A stretch of DNA of 64,000 bases from Parasphingopyxis sp. (GTDB lineage Bacteria > Pseudomonadota > Alphaproteobacteria > Sphingomonadales > Sphingomonadaceae). This document shows, one piece after another, positions 36,426 to 44,606 of the stretch. Location of the stretch: positions 760,929-824,928 of the forward strand of contig NZ_JANQNS010000015.1 in assembly GCF_028279465.1 (NCBI RefSeq). Reading direction: 5' to 3'. Below the pieces are notes generated by a model. It was not told the DNA's origin. It saw only the letters and a list, made by a program, of their open reading frames with translations, and ran no database searches. A program made the translations under genes and the position numbers. How positions within the stretch are numbered: the first letter of the stretch is position 1; every line of letters begins with the position of its first letter.

Positions 36426-37436
36426 TCAGCCCGGAATATCGATCACGATCTTGCCGAAATGCTTTTGCGCGGCCTGATGCTGGAAGGCATCGGCGACCTG
36501 ATCCAGCGGGAAATGCGTGTCGATCACCGGCTTGATGCCATTGGCGTCGATGGCGGCGATCATGTCGCGCTGGTCGGCCTGGCTGCCGACCGTGATACCC
36601 GTCATCACGAGGTTTTTCTGGAAGAAGAGCGCGGTCGGCACTTCGCCGGACAACCCGGTCAGCACGCCGATCAGCCCGATATGCCCGCCCGTCCGGCAGG
36701 CATGGATGGATTGCGTCAGCGTACCGGGTCCGCCGATCTCGACGACGGAATCGACGCCGCGCCCCGCCGTCCATTGCAGCGCGGCCTTACCCCAATCGGC
36801 GTTTTCCTTGTAGTTGATCACGTGATCGGCACCGAGTTCGGTCAGCCGCTCCAACTTCTCGCCGGACGAAGAGGTCGCGATCACCGTCGCGCCCGCGGCT
36901 TTCGCGAATTGCAGCGCGAAGATCGAGACGCCGCCCGAGCCCTGCACCAGCACGATATCGCCGGGCTTGGTCTGCGTGGAGACGAACAGCGCACGCCACG
37001 CCGTCAGCGCCGCGCAGGGCAAGGTAGCGGCCTCGGCGAAACTGTAATCCTTGGGCGCCTTCGTAAAGGCATGCGCCGGCGCCGCCACATATTCGGCCGC
37101 AAAGCCATCGGCATGATCGCCGGGCACGCCGAGGCGCTTCTCATTTTCGCCCGGCCCGTCGGCCCAGCCCGGGAAAAATACCGACAGCGCATGATCGCCT
37201 GCGCTCCATCCCGAAACCCGCTCGCCGACCGCCACGACCTCACCCGCACCGTCCGACATCAGGATACGCCCATCGACGGTCGGAATACCGCCCAGTGCAA
37301 CGACATAATCGTGATAGTTCAACGAATTCGCGCCGACCTTCACAAGAATCTCCCCCGGACCGGCCTCGGGCTGGTCGCGGTCCGCGATGACGATATTGTC
37401 GAGCCCGCCGGGCTTTTTCAGCGTTGCAGCTTTCAT
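36426..37436 (-). CDS. Zinc-independent MDR-superfamily oxidoreductase (quinone reductase/crotonyl-CoA reductase-like)
   Basis: The 336-residue protein is a medium-chain dehydrogenase. Its GroES-like N-terminal domain has NSLNYHDYVVALG, where most zinc enzymes have a Cys, so the catalytic zinc site looks lost. The cofactor domain has GSGGVSIFALQFAKAAGA, an AxxGxxG-like variant for NAD(P)H. Such enzymes reduce quinones or enoyl substrates with NADPH. It is second in the operon, 12 bp after the crotonase gene. The substrate cannot be told. Confidence 0.85.
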   Translation of the reverse strand: MKAATLKKPGGLDNIVIADRDQPEAGPGEILVKVGANSLNYHDYVVALGGIPTVDGRILMSDGAGEVVAVGERVSGWSAGDHALSVFFPGWADGPGENEKRLGVPGDHADGFAAEYVAAPAHAFTKAPKDYSFAEAATLPCAALTAWRALFVSTQTKPGDIVLVQGSGGVSIFALQFAKAAGATVIATSSSGEKLERLTELGADHVINYKENADWGKAALQWTAGRGVDSVVEIGGPGTLTQSIHACRTGGHIGLIGVLTGLSGEVPTALFFQKNLVMTGITVGSQADQRDMIAAIDANGIKPVIDTHFPLDQVADAFQHQAAQKHFGKIVIDIPG

Positions 37437-37448
37437 GCCTGAACTCCT

Positions 37449-38279
37449 TTAGGCGACATCCTTGAAGTTGCCCGGGCGCTTGGCCATCCCGGCCATCACC
37501 GCCTCGATCTGATTGGGCTTGCCGATCACGCCCGCCTGTTCGCGCGATTCCTCGATCAGGATTTCCGGCGCATGCTGGTCCCGCGACATGTTGAGCAACC
37601 GCTTGTTCGCGCGCACCGCATCGGGGCTTTTGCTGGCGATCTCATGCGCGAGCTCCATCGCATCGGCATGCGGATCGTCCGAAAGTTTCGTCGCAAAGCC
37701 ATAATCGAGCGCTTCGGCCCCGTCGAAAATCCGCGCCGTGTAGCAAAGCTCACGCACCACATCGTCACGCGCGAGATTGCGCACGATCGGGATGCCGGCC
37801 ATGTCCGGCACGAGGCCCCATTTCATCTCCATGATCGCATGGCGCGTGTCCGGCGCGGTCACCCGGATATCGGCGCCGCAGGCGATCTGGAAGCCACCGC
37901 CGAAGGCGACGCCATGCACCGCCGCGATCACCGGTACCGGCAAAGTGTGCCAGCCCCAGGCGACCTGCTGGAACTTGTTCGCATCGCCATAGGTGCGCTT
38001 CATCAGCCGGTCGGCGCCATCCTCGTCGCCATCGTCATTATCGGCGGCGCTCTTCTGGGCCATGCCGGCAAAGCTCGCCATATCGAGGCCCGCGCAAAAG
38101 GCCCTGCCCTCGCCCGACAGCACAACCGCGCGCACGCTCGTGTCGCTTTCGAGCCGTTCAATCGCATCGACGATCCCGTCGAACATGGCGGGGTCGAGAG
38201 CGTTCATCTTTTCGGGACGGTTGAGGCGCACATCGGCGACGCCTGCATCGTCGATGGCAATGGTTACGCGTTCGGTCAT
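37449..38279 (-). CDS. Crotonase-family enoyl-CoA hydratase/isomerase
   Basis: The 276-residue protein has the crotonase fold. GRAFCAGLDMASF gives the first oxyanion loop and AVHGVAFGGGFQIACGADIR the second. Where the hydratase has its second catalytic Glu, this protein has Asp in GLVPDMAG. The Asp fits dienoyl-CoA isomerase-like members better than true hydratase. An acidic insertion (DNDDGDEDGADRL) follows the first loop. It is the first gene of a four-gene operon (crotonase, MDR oxidoreductase, ggt, cupin). Substrate not known. Confidence 0.85.
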   Translation of the reverse strand: MTERVTIAIDDAGVADVRLNRPEKMNALDPAMFDGIVDAIERLESDTSVRAVVLSGEGRAFCAGLDMASFAGMAQKSAADNDDGDEDGADRLMKRTYGDANKFQQVAWGWHTLPVPVIAAVHGVAFGGGFQIACGADIRVTAPDTRHAIMEMKWGLVPDMAGIPIVRNLARDDVVRELCYTARIFDGAEALDYGFATKLSDDPHADAMELAHEIASKSPDAVRANKRLLNMSRDQHAPEILIEESREQAGVIGKPNQIEAVMAGMAKRPGNFKDVA

Positions 38280-38371
38280 CAGGTTCTCCTTTACGTCAAC
38301 TGTGGCACAGCCGCGCGCGGACGCGCAACAGCCGCTTGCGCTTTGATCGCCGCCTCGCGCAAAGAGATCGG

Positions 38372-39301
38372 ATGAAAGGCGAATTGGAGACGATGATCAC
38401 GCGGCATGGCGAATGGCGGGACAACCGCCTCGCCATCGCGACGGTCATCCGCACCTGGGGCTCCGCGCCGCGCCCCGTGGGGAGCCATATGCTGATCCAT
38501 GACGATGGCCGCTTCGAGGGGTCGGTATCGGGCGGCTGCGTCGAAGGCGATGTGCTGCACGCCGCCAGCGAGGTCATCGCCGATGGCCGATACCGCCGGC
38601 TGCGCTTCGGCGTCGAAAATGAGACGGCATGGCAGGCGGGCCTGCCCTGCGGCGGCGAGATCGAAATCCTCGTGCAGCCGGTCGGGCCGGACGGCTTTCC
38701 GCCAAGCCTGTTCGCCGCAATCAATGCGGCACGCCGGTCGGGCGAAAAGCTCTTTACGGCGACCGATCTGGGGAGCGGGGTTACGCGGATCGCGCAAAGC
38801 AGTGACGAAGCGGGGTGGATCAACCGCTACGAACCGCCGCGCAGACTGTTGATCGTCGGCGCGGTCCAAATCGCACAATCGCTGGCGCGGATTGCGGCGG
38901 AAATCGACATCGCCCCCGTCATCATCGACCCGCGTGCGGCGTTCCTCACCGAAGACCGGTTCCCCGACGTCACACGTGACGATCGCTGGCCAGACGAGGC
39001 AATCGCCGCGCACAAACCCGATGCGCGCACCGCCATTGTCGTCCTCAGTCATGACCCGAAGATCGACGACCCCGCCCTGATCGCCGCGCTGGCGACGCCC
39101 GCATCCTATATCGCGGCGCTCGGGTCTCGGAAAAGCCATGCGGCGCGACTCGAACGATTGCACGACGCGGGCGTGAACGACAGCGATCTTCAGCGCATCG
39201 ATGGCCCGGCGGGTCTCGATATCGGCAGTGTCGGCCCGGCCGAGATCGCGCTATCAATTGCGGCCGGCATGGTAGCCGCCTTTGCTCAGAAGTCGCCCTG
39301 A
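38372..39301 (+). CDS. XdhC/CoxI-family molybdoenzyme accessory protein
   Basis: From the ATG at 38372, with AAAGAGA upstream, this is a 309-residue protein. The N-terminal XdhC domain has TVIRTWGSAPRPVGSHML, GSVSGGCVEGDV and GLPCGGEIEILVQP, including the paired Cys of the family. The C-terminal half is a Rossmann-like domain with LIVGAVQIAQSLARIA and the final YIAALGSRKSHAAR. XdhC binds molybdenum cofactor, promotes its sulfuration and inserts it into xanthine dehydrogenase-type enzymes. No such enzyme gene is in the window. Its 3' end overlaps gspN by 16 bp on the opposite strand. Confidence 0.88.
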   Translation: MKGELETMITRHGEWRDNRLAIATVIRTWGSAPRPVGSHMLIHDDGRFEGSVSGGCVEGDVLHAASEVIADGRYRRLRFGVENETAWQAGLPCGGEIEILVQPVGPDGFPPSLFAAINAARRSGEKLFTATDLGSGVTRIAQSSDEAGWINRYEPPRRLLIVGAVQIAQSLARIAAEIDIAPVIIDPRAAFLTEDRFPDVTRDDRWPDEAIAAHKPDARTAIVVLSHDPKIDDPALIAALATPASYIAALGSRKSHAARLERLHDAGVNDSDLQRIDGPAGLDIGSVGPAEIALSIAAGMVAAFAQKSP

Positions 39302-40014
39302 ATGCCGAGCGCATAACCGCTCGGGCCCGGCGCGAAGCCCGCCATGCGCAAACGCTCGCGCATTTCGTCATCGACGGCCATCATCCGCAGTTCGGCAGCA
39401 TAGGCGCCGCTCGCGCCGATCCGGATATCGAGCTGCTCCATCCCGCTCTGGCTGATCAGCGGCAGCAGGAGCGCGCCCTCATCGCATTGCGCATTGCCGA
39501 ACAAAGCATCGGGCAGAGCGATACCGCCCATATTGCCGCCCATGCGCGCCCGTACAATGCCTTCGGCCGTCGCGCATTGCCCATCCTCGAAATGGACGGT
39601 CACATCTTCAAGCTCAAGCGCACTGACGGGCAGCGGCGCGAACAGATCTGCGGCGGGCAAGGCCGCCTCCATATCGTCCAGCCCGAAATCGCTGCCCGAA
39701 ACGCTCATCGCGCCGCGAAAGCCGCCGAACTGATCGGCATCGACGCCGCTGCGCGCCATCGCCACCCGCGCCCGGCCAACAAGCAGCGGGAAGAAACCGA
39801 GGCCCGCATCGACATCGCCAACCGCCGCATCGCCGAACTGCGCTTCGACCAGGCGGCCGTTCCAGACGCTGCCCTGCGCTTCGCGCGCGGCGATGCCGCG
39901 GTCGTCCATGCCGAGCCAGTCAAGGCCAAGTCGCATCGGGATGAGCACCAGCATGGCCAGTACGAAGATGCTCAGAAACAAGATGGTCCGGCCCCTGAAA
40001 AGCGCGATCCGCAT
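39286..40014 (-). CDS. gspN: Type II secretion protein GspN
   Basis: The 242-residue protein has one N-terminal membrane helix (TILFLSIFVLAMLVLIPM) and a periplasmic part, matching GspN, an accessory T2SS component. In the pattern LGLDWLGMDDRGIAAREAQG and the following WNGRLVEA the family signature is clear. It is the last gene of the gsp operon; its ATG overlaps the gspM stop by one base (TGATG). Not all T2SSs need GspN. Confidence 0.87.
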   Translation of the reverse strand: MRIALFRGRTILFLSIFVLAMLVLIPMRLGLDWLGMDDRGIAAREAQGSVWNGRLVEAQFGDAAVGDVDAGLGFFPLLVGRARVAMARSGVDADQFGGFRGAMSVSGSDFGLDDMEAALPAADLFAPLPVSALELEDVTVHFEDGQCATAEGIVRARMGGNMGGIALPDALFGNAQCDEGALLLPLISQSGMEQLDIRIGASGAYAAELRMMAVDDEMRERLRMAGFAPGPSGYALGIQGDF

Positions 40015-40499
40015 CAGCCCTGCCCTCCCCGCCGGAATGTGACGTCCACCGAGAGCGTTTCGTCCGCATTGGGCCGCGCGGTCAGCGCATCGACATGGAG
40101 GCCCATGCGCGTTTCGAGATCGGCGACCCAGGCGAAGAAGGTTTGCGGGCGCACCGCGGCGATGATGACGCGCACGCCGTCGGTGCCCGCTGGTTCGGTC
40201 TGCGTGGTCGTGAAACCGACGCGCACGGCTTCAGCCGTCACGATATCGCTGATCCGGCCGGACACGCTGGGCGGCGGACTGGCGGTTGCATTTTCAATAG
40301 CCGCAACCCGCGCCTCGACCCGCCCCAGCGCCATCACAGCCGCATCGTGCCGCGCCTTGGCGGATTCGCGCATGAGATCGATCGGGCGGACGATCAGGAG
40401 CCAGCTCAGCACGATGACGGCGAGACCGCCCGCCACACCGACCAGCCAGCGTTCGCGGGTGCTGAGGCCCGCCCACCATGCCTTCAGCCGCTCCGTCAT
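40014..40499 (-). CDS. gspM: Type II secretion protein GspM
   Basis: A 161-residue inner-membrane protein. A cytoplasmic start with WAGLSTRERWLVGVAGG is followed by one helix (LAVIVLSWLLIVRPI), and a periplasmic ferredoxin-like domain completes it. GspM pairs with GspL in the inner-membrane assembly platform. The start codon overlaps the gspL stop (ATGA). Confidence 0.9.
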   Translation of the reverse strand: MTERLKAWWAGLSTRERWLVGVAGGLAVIVLSWLLIVRPIDLMRESAKARHDAAVMALGRVEARVAAIENATASPPPSVSGRISDIVTAEAVRVGFTTTQTEPAGTDGVRVIIAAVRPQTFFAWVADLETRMGLHVDALTARPNADETLSVDVTFRRGGQG

Positions 40500-41599
40500 G
40501 GCGCCCTCACCACATAGTCCGCGATCTGCCGTCCGCCGCCATCGCGGACGCCGCCCGGCGTAACGAGCAAGCCGGCGGCCGCCATACGCTGCTGCAGCGC
40601 GTCCAGTTCCGGCTGGCCCGGCGCGGCGGCGGTCAGCTGCAGGCTGTTATCCGCGGCATAGATGATCGACTGCAGCTCGACGCCGGCCGTATCGCGGACC
40701 GCGCCAAAGGCGGCGTTCGCCAGTTCGCCATAGCCCGGCCCTGCGCCGAGCTCGGCCAGCCGCGCGCGCAGCTGGGCGTCGGGGTCGCCGATCTCGACAT
40801 TGCCGGGAATCGCATCGCGCGCGCGGTCCGCCACTTCGCGTTCAAGCGCATCGGCGCCGAAGCTGTAACGCGCGATCATCGTCAGCTGGATCAGCAGGGT
40901 GACGAGCAGGATCGTCGCCGCGAGCAGCGCGACGCGCCGGATGAAGCCTGCATCGATCGTCCAGCGTCGGCGCTTGGCATAATCGCCCTGGCGCAGATTA
41001 AGCGGCGGCTCCGACAGCGTGCTCCCGAGATCGCGCTCGACATCTTCCGCCGTGATCGGCTCTATGGCCTCATCGCCGATCAGCAGCGCGGCAATATCGG
41101 GTTCCGCGGCAAAGGCGCGTTTCGGCCCGCGCACCACATCCATGCCCGCCTGCCGCAGCGTGCGCACGCCGGCTTCGGGCGGCGCGATCAGCAAGGGTTC
41201 TGGGATAACGAGATCGGGATCGAGGCCGAGCACTTCGGCCTCCGCCAGCCACGCCGTCATCCGCTCGCGCGAGACGATCGCGAGGCAGCGCTCATCGTCC
41301 TCATCCGCCGGTCCGGCGGCGATATGTTGCGCCTCCAGGGGTTCGGCGCTTACTTCGTCCGCCATAATGCGCGCCGCCGCGCGCGCTTGGGCCGGGGCGA
41401 GCGTCGCTGGTATCTCGGCCCAATGCAGCGCAACTTCGCTGCCCGGCACGACGAGGGCAACCCGTTCCGGCTCATCGCTATCTTCATCGGCTGCGGGCAC
41501 GTCATCGAGGCCGGACCGGCGCACAAGTGTCCGCCCGTCGGCGATCCGCATCCAGCCCGGTTCGTCGCCGAGAAAAATAACGAGATAGCGCGCGCTCAC
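40496..41599 (-). CDS. gspL: Type II secretion protein GspL
   Basis: The 367-residue bitopic protein links the GspE ATPase to the membrane platform. The cytoplasmic actin-like domain starts RYLVIFLGDEPGWM, one helix lies near residue 240 (VALLAATILLVTLLI), and a small periplasmic domain follows. I start at a GTG at 41599 that overlaps the gspK stop as GTGA, because the frame upstream of it lies wholly inside gspK. This copies the ATGA overlaps of the other genes. Confidence 0.88.
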   Translation of the reverse strand: MSARYLVIFLGDEPGWMRIADGRTLVRRSGLDDVPAADEDSDEPERVALVVPGSEVALHWAEIPATLAPAQARAAARIMADEVSAEPLEAQHIAAGPADEDDERCLAIVSRERMTAWLAEAEVLGLDPDLVIPEPLLIAPPEAGVRTLRQAGMDVVRGPKRAFAAEPDIAALLIGDEAIEPITAEDVERDLGSTLSEPPLNLRQGDYAKRRRWTIDAGFIRRVALLAATILLVTLLIQLTMIARYSFGADALEREVADRARDAIPGNVEIGDPDAQLRARLAELGAGPGYGELANAAFGAVRDTAGVELQSIIYAADNSLQLTAAAPGQPELDALQQRMAAAGLLVTPGGVRDGGGRQIADYVVRAP

Positions 41600-42585
41600 T
41601 CGTCGCGCCCCCAGCGCCGCGAGACGATGCGCGCGGGCGTGAAGCTCGCATCGATCAGCGCCGATTGCTGCAATTCGACTTCGCCGAGCCGTACGTCCAA
41701 CTCGAGCCGGAAATAGCGGGTGCGAATTTGCGGCTGGCCGATCACTTCGCTCATCGGCTCCTGATTGGCGAGTATCGGCTGGCTCCAGAAATCGGCGATG
41801 CTGGTCCAGCCCGTTTCCGGGCGCGCGGCAATCGCCTGGCTGGCGCCATTGGCATCGAGGCGGTTGGGCAGGAGCATAGCGATAAGCGGGGCCTGTTCGG
41901 GCAGCAGGGTGTTGACGTTGATCGGCGACAATTCGGTGGTCGGCAGCGCGCAGAGCCACGGACGCAGCCGCTCATAATAGGCGGGCGTCACCCCGGCAAC
42001 CGCGCGCAGCTCGCTAACCTCGGCGAGGAGCGTATTGCCCGTCCGATAGGCGGTGTCGGCCTGGCTATAGCTGCGATCCTCATTGCCCTGCCGCGCGGGC
42101 ACGGAATCGGCATCGATCCAGTCGGCCAGCGACCAGGCGATCCGCTCCGCATCGCCGCGCGGAATCTGCAGCGCCGTCATCAGCGCGGAAAACTGGATCA
42201 CGCCGACCTGATCCGTCGTCAGCGCGGCCGGGTCTTCCCCGCGCGCTACGCTGTTCAGGTTGAAACAATTGCCGCCGTCCCAGATCGTCGCGAGCGCCAC
42301 GCCGCCGCCCGGCAGCGGCAGGGCCGTTTCCTGTCCCATCCAGTCTCCGGCAAGCGTCGTCCGGCTATTGTCGCGCGCGAGCAGATCGTTGATGCGAAGC
42401 ACGGCGAGCGATTCCGCGCCCGTCGCAAAGGCCCGCGACTGATCGAGCGCCGAGATATTGCCGGCAAGCCGCGTCGCCAGTTGCAACCGTTCGAGCGACG
42501 CCGCCGCCAGCGCCGCCATGATCGCGACGAGCAGCAGCACGGCGAGCAATGCCGCGCCCTCTTCGGATGGCTTGCCCGGCCTCAT
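41596..42585 (-). CDS. gspK: Type II secretion minor pseudopilin GspK
   Basis: The 329-residue protein is the large minor pseudopilin at the pseudopilus tip. It has the short leader ending KPSEEG, then the hydrophobic helix AALLAVLLLVAIMAALAA. GspK usually has a leader cleaved by the prepilin peptidase and lacks the Phe+1/Glu+5 pair, as here at +1 (Ala). The large domain includes DWIDADSVP and NVNTLLPEQAPLIAMLL. The ATG overlaps the gspJ stop. Confidence 0.9.
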   Translation of the reverse strand: MRPGKPSEEGAALLAVLLLVAIMAALAAASLERLQLATRLAGNISALDQSRAFATGAESLAVLRINDLLARDNSRTTLAGDWMGQETALPLPGGGVALATIWDGGNCFNLNSVARGEDPAALTTDQVGVIQFSALMTALQIPRGDAERIAWSLADWIDADSVPARQGNEDRSYSQADTAYRTGNTLLAEVSELRAVAGVTPAYYERLRPWLCALPTTELSPINVNTLLPEQAPLIAMLLPNRLDANGASQAIAARPETGWTSIADFWSQPILANQEPMSEVIGQPQIRTRYFRLELDVRLGEVELQQSALIDASFTPARIVSRRWGRDE

Positions 42586-43193
42586 ATCTCGGACCTCACC
42601 GCGCCGGTCTGGAAGAGCTGGCGGACGGGACCCAAGCCTTCGATCTCGACGGTCAGCTCGACCGCGTCGGGCAGCTCGGTCGCCAGCGACGGATCCCAGC
42701 GCTCGCGCCACTCGCCGCCACTGCGATAGCGGAGCGTAATCGCCTCAATGCCGGAGACGAGCTGCGCGCCGGGCAACGGCTCGGCGCCGTCGACATAGGG
42801 ATAGGCACGCCGTTCGAGCACGCCATCGACGAGCCGGTAGTCGACCTTTTGCAGCGAGGAGCGCGCCTCGCCTTCATAATTGCTCCAGCCCCGCCGCACG
42901 AAGCTGATCAGCAGATCGCCATCCGCGCCGCCACCGCCAAAAAAGGCGTTCTGCCGCGCGCCGGCTACATCGCGCGCCGGGCGCGGTGCGATCTGCGATA
43001 GATCATTGGTCAACGCCGCATTCATCCGCCGGATACCGCCCATATCGGCGAGAGCCTGTTGTGACGCGGCCTGCGAGTCCGCGCTGAAACGCAGCAAAGC
43101 GACACCGGCGGCCGATAGAATGCCAAAGATGAACAGCGCCACCATCAGCTCGACCAGCGTGAAACCGCTCTGCGAGAAACGCCGACCCGTCAT
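42582..43193 (-). CDS. gspJ: Type II secretion minor pseudopilin GspJ
   Basis: A 203-residue minor pseudopilin. The prepilin site is RRFSQSG/FTLVELMVALFIF, with Glu at +5, followed by the usual helix and a beta-rich body. GspJ sits in the tip complex with GspI and GspK. ATGA overlap with gspI. Confidence 0.92.
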   Translation of the reverse strand: MTGRRFSQSGFTLVELMVALFIFGILSAAGVALLRFSADSQAASQQALADMGGIRRMNAALTNDLSQIAPRPARDVAGARQNAFFGGGGADGDLLISFVRRGWSNYEGEARSSLQKVDYRLVDGVLERRAYPYVDGAEPLPGAQLVSGIEAITLRYRSGGEWRERWDPSLATELPDAVELTVEIEGLGPVRQLFQTGAVRSEI

Positions 43194-43564
43194 TGCGCAG
43201 CGAACCGGAAAACGGTGAGGTCGGCGGCCCGGTCGCCGCTCGCATCGGTCACCGCGATATCGATCTGCAGGATCCGCGCCTCGGGCGACGGCCCGGTCGT
43301 GCGCGTCCATTGCCAGTCGCGCCCGCCGTTCAGCTCTTCACCGCTTTCCGTGCCGATCGATGGCGGCGCGGGATCGGTCAGCGCTTCGACGGCGACATTG
43401 CGCGCGACGATCTGGCCGATCGTGCGGTCGGCAATACGGTTGGTGTTGGTCACCGTTACGGTTTCCAGATTGAGCAACGCGAGCGCAGCGATGCTGAACA
43501 CGGCCAGCGCCACCAGCATTTCCAGTAGCGTAAAACCGCGCTCGCTATGGGCACGCCTACCCAT
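43190..43564 (-). CDS. gspI: Type II secretion minor pseudopilin GspI
   Basis: A 124-residue minor pseudopilin with the cleavage site RRAHSERG/FTLLEMLVALAVFS and Glu at +5. It nucleates the tip complex with GspJ and GspK. The start lies 8 bp inside the 3' end of gspH, so the two are translationally coupled. Confidence 0.92.
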   Translation of the reverse strand: MGRRAHSERGFTLLEMLVALAVFSIAALALLNLETVTVTNTNRIADRTIGQIVARNVAVEALTDPAPPSIGTESGEELNGGRDWQWTRTTGPSPEARILQIDIAVTDASGDRAADLTVFRFAAQ

Positions 43565-44012
43565 CGACGCGGATCGTCCCGTCGGCGCCGATGACAATGC
43601 TGACGCTATTCTCGTCACGCGCCAACGTAACATCGAGCGGACCGTTAAGTCCTGTTGCATCAAATATGATCCGGGCCCGCTCCCCATCCTGCTGCGCCAC
43701 GGTCACGGCCGTGCCTTCGGGCCATTGCCGATCCTGAAATGGGGGGCGGCCAATCGGCATCCATGTCTCGCCGTCATGCCGCTCGAATCCGTAACCGGCC
43801 GGTGACACCCAGAGCGCGGTATCCCGCATCTCGACAATCGCTGCCTCCTGCGCTGCGTGCGCGCGGGCCGCAAAGGCCTCGCCCTCGTCGATCAGACGCC
43901 CGCGCGGATCGGGCATGACGAAAACGATGGTCGAGGCCAAGATTCCCAATATCACGAGCACGACCATCAGCTCGGTGAGGGTGAATCCTTGTTCTTCAGA
44001 TCGTTGAATCAT
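43557..44012 (-). CDS. gspH: Type II secretion minor pseudopilin GspH
   Basis: From the ATG at 44012 this gives 151 residues with the prepilin site MIQRSEEQG/FTLTELMVVLVIL and Glu at +5. The frame stays open upstream through a dispersed repeat to an ATG at 44114, just 1 bp after the gspG stop, which would add a 34-residue leader containing PLTLSLSKG. The short leader fits prepilins best, but then no ribosome site remains except repeat sequence. The repeat seems to have landed between an originally coupled gspG-gspH pair. Confidence 0.85.
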   Translation of the reverse strand: MIQRSEEQGFTLTELMVVLVILGILASTIVFVMPDPRGRLIDEGEAFAARAHAAQEAAIVEMRDTALWVSPAGYGFERHDGETWMPIGRPPFQDRQWPEGTAVTVAQQDGERARIIFDATGLNGPLDVTLARDENSVSIVIGADGTIRVDG

Positions 44013-44105
44013 CCGCTCGGGCTGAGCCTGTCGAAGCCCTGCCCTTCTGTTTTTCGACTTGATACGAAAAGAAGGACGACCCTTCGACAAGCTCAGGGTG
44101 AGCGG
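44013..44105. repeat. Dispersed inverted repeat, copy 2 (CCTGTCGAAG / CTTCGACAAG family), between gspG and gspH
   Basis: The left arm is ccgctcgggctgagcctgtc and the right arm cttcgacaagctcagggtga then gcgg, the same family as 769-854 and 53060-53146. It interrupts an otherwise overlapping operon and abuts the gspH start codon. The hairpin in the mRNA could lower gspH expression or mark a processing point that separates highly expressed gspG from the minor pseudopilin genes. Confidence 0.85.
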
Positions 44106-44115
44106 ATTTCTCATC

Positions 44116-44583
44116 TCATCGCCAGTTGCCGATATCTGCATTTTCCGCCTCGCCGCCCGGCTGGCCGTCGGCGCCATAGGTGAAGATGTCGTACGCGCCA
44201 CCGCCCTGCGTGCCGGGCTGGCTATATTGATAGGGATTGCCCCAGGGGTCGGTCGGCAGCCGGCGGATATAGCCGCCGCTGCGATAGCGCTGCGGTTGGG
44301 TAAGATCGCTCGGCGGGGTCACGAGCGCTTCAAGCCCCTGCTCGCTGCGCGGATAGGTCATATTGTCGAGCCGATACTGTTCGAGCGCGGATTCCAGCGT
44401 GCTGATATCGGCACGCACCTTTGTTTGATTGGCCTGATCGGCCGCAGGCAGCACATTGATGACGACGACCGTGGCGAGGAGGCCGAGAATGACCAGCACG
44501 ACCATCAACTCGGTCAGCGTAAAGCCTTCCTCGTTGCTGCGCTTCTTGGCAAGCTGGCGGCGGAGGAAAGAGATAAGCGACAT
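44116..44583 (-). CDS. gspG: Type II secretion major pseudopilin GspG
   Basis: The 155-residue major pseudopilin shows the site KKRSNEEG/FTLTELMVVLVIL with Glu at +5, and the diagnostic GspG body: ALEQYRLDNMTYPRSEQGL and DPWGNPYQY, the latter in the calcium-binding region. It builds the shaft of the pseudopilus. It starts 23 bp after gspF. Confidence 0.97.
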   Translation of the reverse strand: MSLISFLRRQLAKKRSNEEGFTLTELMVVLVILGLLATVVVINVLPAADQANQTKVRADISTLESALEQYRLDNMTYPRSEQGLEALVTPPSDLTQPQRYRSGGYIRRLPTDPWGNPYQYSQPGTQGGGAYDIFTYGADGQPGGEAENADIGNWR

Positions 44584-44606
44584 GACAATTCCCTATGTGG
44601 CGGCCG

